The notes under the pieces are model-generated. The model was not told the origin of the DNA. It did no database searches and saw nothing but the letters and a program-made list of their open reading frames with translations. From the NCBI GenBank assembly GCA_000827325.1, contig KN832873.1, positions 2,060,245 to 2,124,244 on the forward strand: a stretch of 64,000 bases of DNA, given 5' to 3'. Shown piece after piece: positions 57,715 to 64,000 of the stretch (position 1 is its first letter; each line of letters begins with the position of its first letter). Source of the stretch: Oidiodendron maius Zn (Eukaryota > Ascomycota > Leotiomycetes > Myxotrichaceae). A program made the position numbers and the translations under genes.

Positions 57715-60315
57715 TTATCCTTTCCGGCTTTTGCCTTCGCCGGGTTGTTCGAGTTCATATACACATTGCAAAACATTCCAGCACCACATAGCGATGGAAT
57801 CATAACCTTTCAAGTCTCTTATCCAATCAATCATTAGCTCAATCGTCTGGCTAATTTCAGCTTCAAAGACTGGCCCGCAGAATTGTGCTCGTATGTCTCT
57901 CAGTAACGGGTTATGCAGAGTCAGCTGAAGCATGAGAAGGATGCTCAGGAATGTCTGCGACCAGCCAAAGAGGTATGGCACCAGACGTTTCCGACGAGAA
58001 ACGGGAGAATGTACAATAGGCCATTTTATGCACGACTGGACTGGAATTCAGTACCCTATACCAAACTAGGAGTCCTTTTCAACAAACCTGTAAGCATTCC
58101 GCAACTCCCCGAGCATCATCCTCTGTAAATTGTTCAGAGAATTGCAGTGCTTTATACACAAAAGGTTGGTGAACCATGTATTTTGTATAATAGTATCGCG
58201 TCCGCAAGAGAGCCACCTGTATATCATAAATGTACGGGTAGAATTCAGGCTCGCTGTCTAGGTCAGCCGTGAAGATCGCGACGCCAGAGTTATTTACGCT
58301 GAGAGATAGGATTGGATCTAGGGATTGATTGAAGCTATCAGGGTTGGTTGGTTGAAGTGTTGGAAAGCTTGTTGGATTATTATCTGACCACTGCAGCTCA
58401 TTGGGAAGAAGGCCCCGCCACTGGGCGAGCTTCGCTGATAGCTGTTTAATAGTACTTGATGTGGTCCCCAAAGAAACGTTATTAGTAGATGACAGAGGTG
58501 TATTAGCAGAGCTGGACATTGCTATCTTTTCGTCAATAATTGATACTACCTATTGGATCCATTAGCAGTCGGGATTACGTACCGTCGTTGACAGTTGTGC
58601 GAAGCTCCGTGCATAATCGACAAAGTGCAACTTGCGAAGCATAGTAAGCTTCAAAATGCGATGACTGGAGCTCTACCTGATCCGCATCATAGGATATAGT
58701 ATTGAAGTTAGGCATGCCTACTCGGTATTCGATTGTTGTGAGTTCAGTTAGTGATAAATCGAGTTCGAGATTCAGTGTTCTGAATAAATTAGAAGTTTTT
58801 TGCACAGTCATCCTTGATATAAACTCACACTTCTACTATCACACAGTGCCAATACGCTCTCTTTATAAGATCTCCTCGTTGCGAATCCCAGTCTATCGGT
58901 TTGCTGATCGGATCAGCAGAGATACCATTATTTAAGAAGCAAGAGCAGGTACCAAGTGATTAGTGTTACACATGCCTGGGATGCCGATAAAGACATTCTC
59001 CAGAAGTCCTGATCAACGATCGTCAGCCTAGCTCATGGGCTTATTGCGCATTCTCACATAAACTCACCATATGATGAAAAGAACATCCGTAGTAAAGTCT
59101 ACGAGCGTATCTATAAGTGTCTATGCAAACAGATTAGAGCATTAACTTACGCCGCCAACGAAAATATTTGAACATTTTCAAGTTCGCAATCTGTCAACAC
59201 GAATCCTATTCGTTTCCTTGCCTCATTGAAGAGCGCAAGGCCAGGTGGTTTTGTGGCGTTGCCACCCCTAATACCGCTCCGGCGGCCTTTATAAACTTCA
59301 ATAGGATCACCGGTGGCCCCTTCTATTGCTATTTCGCCCAGAGCAAACACTAGAAGCGCAATAACAGAATCCGTATCACTATCAAATCCTTCTGAGTAGA
59401 CTTTGGTCAAGGTGTCGGAGACAAATGTCTCTTTGTCTAATAAAGGGTAGAGAAGGTTAAAAGTATTAAAGTATGTTGTTGCCAAACGGTACATTACATC
59501 GCGAGTTAGCGTAGGAAATGTCATTCTCATGCCACCAGAGTTTCTGGTTGCTTGCGACTGCATGCCCACGAATGGCCTGCCTTGCAGCAAGTCATCCAAC
59601 GGTAAGCCCTGCGTCTTGTCCTCAAGTTTCACTAGGAATGCTGATCCTTCATGTTCAAGGCTCTTCAGATCGTCTAAATCTGACGACAGAGATTGGAGCA
59701 AGAGCTGTTGTATAGCAGGCCAGGACAGCATTTTAAGAGATCCGGAAGAATGACGATATAGCTGGGTTTTACCAATATCTCCATGACTAGGCTGCCCCGA
59801 TAACTGCCGAGATGTTAAAAATGAGACATTATCGTCGACCTCATTGTTGAATGACGGCGGGCTAGAAGGCGACGCTTGTGGAGGTCCAAATCCGTGCGGT
59901 GCTGGGTATCGGATAGTAGAGAGTCGATCGACTTTGCCTTCCAAGCTTATCAAGCGATCCAATATCTCAACGAGAGTTTTGTCTTTCCTGGAAGGCACAA
60001 AAGTAAGTCCCATCCCTGATATGGCGGCTTTGGTGTACGCCGAATTTCTATACTACTATCCAACACGTCGTCTACTTACTTTGTCGGTTGAGGTTCCCTA
60101 TACCTACACTCTATCTTCTTTCGTTGGCATAGCGAGCATTTAGGTCGTTGCTCGTCACATTTTTGTTTTCTGGATCGGCAAGTATCGCAAGCCTTTAAAT
60201 ATATGGATTAGTCACGTAAAATAATGCTGTCCATACCGAGTATTGTTGCCTAAACGTATATTCACGAGCCAAATACAATCAACAAATAGGTAGCTCACCT
60301 GAGTAGCGATGGCTC
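57715..60315 (-). CDS. Zn2Cys6 transcription factor with fungal-type middle domain
   Basis: At least nine exons on the minus strand; the first coding exon is not resolved. The zinc cluster is in 60192-60080, CDTCRSRKQKCDEQRPKCSL continuing CQRKKIEC, spaced C-x2-C-x6-C-x6-C-x2-C-x6-C. It is preceded by IATQ from a 17-nt exon (60315-60299) behind a perfect TACTAAC branch site. A coiled-coil linker follows (LVEILDRLISLEGKVDRLS). The regulatory domain (Fungal_trans type) includes RLATTYFNTFNLLYPLLDKE, YYGCSFHHM joined to DFWRMSLSASQAC, KPIDWDSQRGDLIKRAYWHC, and near the end VSRRKRLVPYLFGWSQTFL. Every junction inferred restores the frame, so the gene looks intact, about 700 residues. Such proteins are nuclear activators of metabolic genes. 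The target is unknown; the adjacent reductase or DUF3445 gene is a guess. Confidence 0.82.
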
Positions 60316-61731
60316 CTAGACATGAAATGTTAGTATATGCTTCGTGACATAACTGCGAAATGATATACATCTAGTAAGAAATTTTCTTATCGTTGAGAAA
60401 AAGACTGAGAGCGATTCAAAGAATAATCACCCTAATTTAGAGATATTCCCGGGAGACTTAGAGTTTGGAAGTCGGCATACCTCTCTCCTTTCGCTGACTG
60501 GATTCTCCAGGACTGGCACCGGAAGCTTGATCCAGCTCCATTATGATTTCCTGCACTCTCTTCTTCAGAATATAAAGCTCTCGGTCCTGTCGACCGAGAA
60601 GGTCCCCCGAGCAGTCTGAACCAGCAGAGTAGATATTGGCAGGCTGACGATGCAGCACTGATCAACCAGTAATATGTCATGGGGCCATTCAACTCGAGCT
60701 TCCTCTTCAGCAGCCTCTAGGTCGAGTCCAGGTTGAGTAGAGATGAATTTTGTTGTGCTATGGGGAGAACTACTGAGGTTCTGGATCCAAGTCCCGCGAG
60801 CTCACGATACGGCGATCGTACTTGCCACGCAGTTTGGAAAGACGCAAGTAGCATCGGAGAGTGAGATACAATAAGTGTGATGTTGCAAGTGGCTAGCAGC
60901 AAGCTAAGGGCCTGTGAAAGCGAAAAGTTGCTGCATAGCTGCCGTTCAATGAGGATGTACACTTCATCCATCGGAGGGATGGCCGTCTCCGATGACTTAA
61001 GTGGGCTCAAAGGCGAGAGAGTATTTTCGATCCCTGGAAACATGCAACCTCAAACGAACTGGCCTTCGTTGAGTCCCATCGCCGAATGTCACCGAACCTA
61101 TAATATTAACATTGTTCTCGACGATCTAAGGGGTTCTCATGTAAACTCATACCCTAAATCTTATGTCGCCAGGAGCATAGCCCCCGCCAGCACGATCTTT
61201 TGTCCCATTCAAGTGGTAATGACGTTCCGGAGGCGACATAGGAGGCAAGAAGAGATAAGTCAGGGAGAAGTCTTCGAGGGTTTCGGCATTCGCCTTAAAT
61301 ACCCTTCAAAGCAGGGGCGATGTCCTACGGAAGCAACCCCTCCTCGCCTTTTTGTAATGCCCTAAAGGAGCTGTTTCTGTAGCTTTGGCAGTGGCTCTAA
61401 AGTTGATAGAGCAGGAAAGCTATTCGCTCTCGGCAATCCTAGTGAGATTTTGCATTTCAGCGCAATAGATGTCTTTTTCCGAGACATTAGGAGCTCGTGA
61501 GAATCCTCGATTTCGGTGTTGCGCACACTCTATCGCTACCGTTGACCCGATTTAGTGGCGTAATCATGTGTCCATTACTGGGTCGGGACAATACAAGCAC
61601 TAATAATGCGTTTCAAAGAGGAAGAAAGATATTCGAGTAGAAGGGTCGATCTTTGGTATTAACTTGCGGTACCCCTTCCAGAGCAATACAACTATATACA
61701 TCTCCAGGAGATAGGATAAATGGTCAACCAT
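60316..61731. other. Unresolved upstream region of the Zn2Cys6 gene
   Basis: 1.4 kb. It should contain the missing first exon(s) and promoter of the regulator. A minus-strand frame at 60458-60658 encodes RELYILKKRVQEIIMELDQ, a coiled-coil-like segment. It could be an upstream exon or a relic of another regulator, but a splice that keeps phase would need a weak GTCAGC donor. Another frame at 60717-61043 has no clear motif. Confidence 0.35.
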
Positions 61732-63331
61732 CTAAAACCCTTGCTGGCGATGCCATTTCTCTTCCCATCCCGGAAAATACGGGCTTTCGTCCAATGTAGC
61801 TACTTTCCACGTCTCCTCTCCTTCCGTGGGCCGAACTAATCCTTTGGCAACTTGTTCCTCGTTATATTTCTCCAATTCGGGTATACACACATGCTCAACG
61901 TGCCACGTATTCTTATATTCCATAAGGCTCCTCTTCCCTTCCTTCAGCACTTTCAGAACTAAAGCTGGAATGTATGGCTCGTCACGTAGCTCCTTCACAG
62001 GTGTGAACATGGCCTTGAAGTTGAAGACGATGGCGCCACTCAGGGGCAGCCTTCGCAGGGTCTGCCAGTCAACTCTCAGATGGCATTCGTCAATGGTCAG
62101 ATCTTCCTTTTGGAACTCGCGGTACTTTTCGTGCGGGTCGCCTACTGGCATGAACAAGGGAGTTCCAATCTCAAGACCCCAGCTACCACGCTGTATCGGG
62201 CAATTAGTAGGCATTTTGCTGAAATACCGATCCATACTGAAGGACATCTTTTCTTTATAGTCAGGGATAGGCTTGTGGATGTCCTTGAGCTGCAATCCAA
62301 TCTTTGTGCCCACATTCCACCCCAGTGAGCTGCAGATAACACCAGCACGGAAGTAGTACATGCCATCCTTCTCGTTTCGCAGCATGATGGCAAAATCCTC
62401 AGGGATGTTGTCTAGAATAACATGTAGAGGGTGCATGCTTCTGACATCAGTTTCATTCTTCAAAATACTATTGTGGAATATTTTCTTGTCGTCCGACAGA
62501 GAGAAGAGCATAGGGTATCTTGTGCAGTAGAATTGCAGACACATCTCCATTAGTTCTTTGCAGGCAAGCTCAGACCCAGGCAAATACTGTAGAACACTGT
62601 CCCCATAATCCTTGAACAGTTGTTTGCGTTCGTTGATTCTAGCAATATAGGTGTTCTCAATCTCCAACCACCAATCTGGCTCCATTTTCGCCAAAGCTAT
62701 GCCTGCATTAGAGTAATCGCAAAAGAGTTATTTTTGAGAGAGGCCTACCCATTGTTTGGTGATACATCCATCTGAAAGGTCTGTACGGCCTAGGAAGTGC
62801 CTTCTCAGGATCAAAGTTTTGGTACGGTTGTGGAAGAGGAACTCCGCTCAGAATGTCATACGCTGGAAAGTCGCCCAAAGTCTCGATTTCCGCTACTGAA
62901 AATCCCGTGGGGGTATACTTTGTCGCGTTATCTTCGATGTTATACGAATGGGTGGTGGATAAGGCATCTTCTTGTAGTACATCTTGCAACGGTTCCGATC
63001 CTGTTAAGCTGCCCTTAGCCCAGGAAGTTGTCTCAGCAAGTTCGAGTAGGGCTGATCGTCTTGAAGGTGGAAACGTTTTCAAAAAGTCCTGACTCAATAC
63101 AGTGGATTGAAGAGGGCCGCTTTTGTCAGTCGTACCCGTACTTTTCAAGCTGGGAGAGAAGGAGCGCGGTGGTGTCGAAGCTCCTGAGCTTCGTCGGCGG
63201 CGGATTTGCAACCTGTTCAGCAGCGCATTTCTCTGGCTCTTGCTAAATATGCAGACGGCGATAGAGAAAATTGCAATGAAAGTAGCGAATGGAAGCAACC
63301 ACTCATTTGACAAGAGGATCGAGAAGGTCAT
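61732..63331 (-). CDS. DUF3445 / heme-dependent oxidative N-demethylase-like protein with N-terminal membrane anchor
   Basis: Two exons (63331-62749 and 62702-61732) join to 517 residues. An N-terminal helix, LLPFATFIAIFSIAVCIF, anchors the protein. A Ser-rich linker follows, then the conserved start of the domain: PYRPFRWMYHQTMGIALAKM, EPDWWLEIENTYIARINERK and YPMLF. The core has EDFAIMLR, VICSSLGWNVGTKIGLQLKD, IHKPIPDYKEKMSFSMDRYF and RGSWGLEIG, then LRVDWQTLRRLPLSGAIVFN with the RR(L/M)P motif near the end. These are hallmarks of the DUF3445 (HDOD/HODM alpha-like) family. Bacterial relatives oxidatively demethylate amines using heme; the fungal substrate is not known. Intron 1 has a GTAGGC donor and TGCAG acceptor. 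Confidence 0.88.
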
Positions 63332-64000
63332 TTTGAATATATATCATCTAAACATCGATGCTATCGAGCAAGAGAAGACAAGTATCCAACATGAGATCAA
63401 GCGAGCTAAGTCCGTACTTAAGAAAGGACGCAATCAAAAGAAATGATATGCCGAACTCTTATCGCAGTAATATTCAATGAACTGGTGAAGAGACATATCC
63501 TTTGACACAGGGACAGAGCGGGTGGGGTCTGCAGGAATAACTCGAACAGGCAAAACGATTCCCGCCTTGGGCCTCAAAACTTGACCAGAAACGAAGATAC
63601 AGAATCTCCTACCATATAAAATCCCAGAAACACAAGGAGCAAATGTTGCGAGACTTGCCGCAACTAGGCGTCCTTGTCCTATCCATTGGATATGCTAGTT
63701 CGGGCAACTTGCGCCATTTCCCGCGGGGGCAAAACGAATGTTGCTCTCCTATCAATGAGTGGCAGATCAAATCTACAAGATAATGCATCCCATGTCGCCC
63801 AATCCTGGACTCGCTCACACCGTTCTCCGCATTTCGTGCGTTCTTGGTGGGAAAAGTTGTCCGTTTTCGGTAAGATTATGACATCGCGTCAATTTTCTTT
63901 ACACATTATGGACACGTGATCTGATATGACCTTCTGTCCAGCTCTAGCTATCCTGAGAGGGTGCAGTTAGTCGCAGACGCAGATGTACGAATTGAAGGAC
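63332..64000. other. Upstream region of the DUF3445 gene to the window edge
   Basis: About 670 bp. Short frames on both strands (for example 63674-63919 plus) show no motif. It should contain the promoter of the DUF3445-type gene. Nothing else is recognised before the edge. Confidence 0.45.

Noticed and set aside
58800-59150. A frameshift (AAATAATGG) suggesting that the Zn2Cys6 gene is a pseudogene
   Set aside because: A 49-nt intron with donor GTACCT and acceptor ATCAG removes the problem and joins VTLIT to CKPIDWDSQRG in frame, so the gene can be intact.

Overview
The window reads as nuclear DNA of a filamentous ascomycete (Pezizomycotina). The genes are split by short introns, mostly about 45-60 nt, with GTRNGT donors, CTAAC/CTAAT-like branch sites and YAG acceptors. 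Intergenic spaces are compact. The gene content is typical of that group: Mph1, Atg33, a Zn2Cys6 regulator, a WW-PhoD protein, a GH47 mannosidase and a DUF3445 protein. The exact class cannot be fixed from sequence alone. There is no sign of bacterial, plasmid or viral DNA, and I saw no tRNA, rRNA or CRISPR array.

Layout from left to right. 0-10.4 kb: the first exon of a gene leaving the left edge, a Tls1/Hep59 splicing-factor gene, a serine-rich fungal protein with a long leader, and the ribosome-biogenesis WD40 gene PWP1. 10.4-17.2 kb: PRP16 (divergent from PWP1 across about 147 bp) and then MPH1 behind a short spacer with G1/S-type boxes. 17.7-19.1 kb: a broken MFS transporter gene. 19.6-24.9 kb: two consecutive methionine-salvage enzymes, the MtnB-type dehydratase and the MtnA-type isomerase, on either side of calnexin. 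25.5-29.7 kb: a SAM-plus-HMG-box protein, a long pyrimidine-rich leader region, and a small three-exon protein with a 20-nt microexon. 30.5-38.5 kb: CDC6 with clustered MCB-like boxes, a WW-PhoD protein, and phosphomannomutase. 38.9-46.3 kb: a membrane-anchored histidine phosphatase, an amino-acid permease and a class I alpha-mannosidase. 46.8-50.0 kb: ATG10, U2B'' and ARPC1. 50.0-55.3 kb: a gene-poor stretch with one plausible orphan protein and one tiny Cys-rich protein. 55.3-63.3 kb: ATG33, a peroxisomal 2,4-dienoyl-CoA reductase ending in SKL, a Zn2Cys6 regulator and a DUF3445/HODM-like membrane protein.

Most of the window is conserved housekeeping: splicing (Tls1, Prp16, U2B''), DNA replication and repair (Cdc6, Mph1), ER protein maturation and glycosylation (calnexin, phosphomannomutase, mannosidase), methionine salvage, autophagy (Atg10, Atg33) and actin nucleation (ARPC1). 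The less ordinary parts are the methionine-salvage pair around calnexin, the MFS pseudogene, the microexons, the cell-cycle boxes, the 50-55 kb stretch and the regulator/reductase/HODM neighbourhood near the right end. I did not find a convincing wholly new system.
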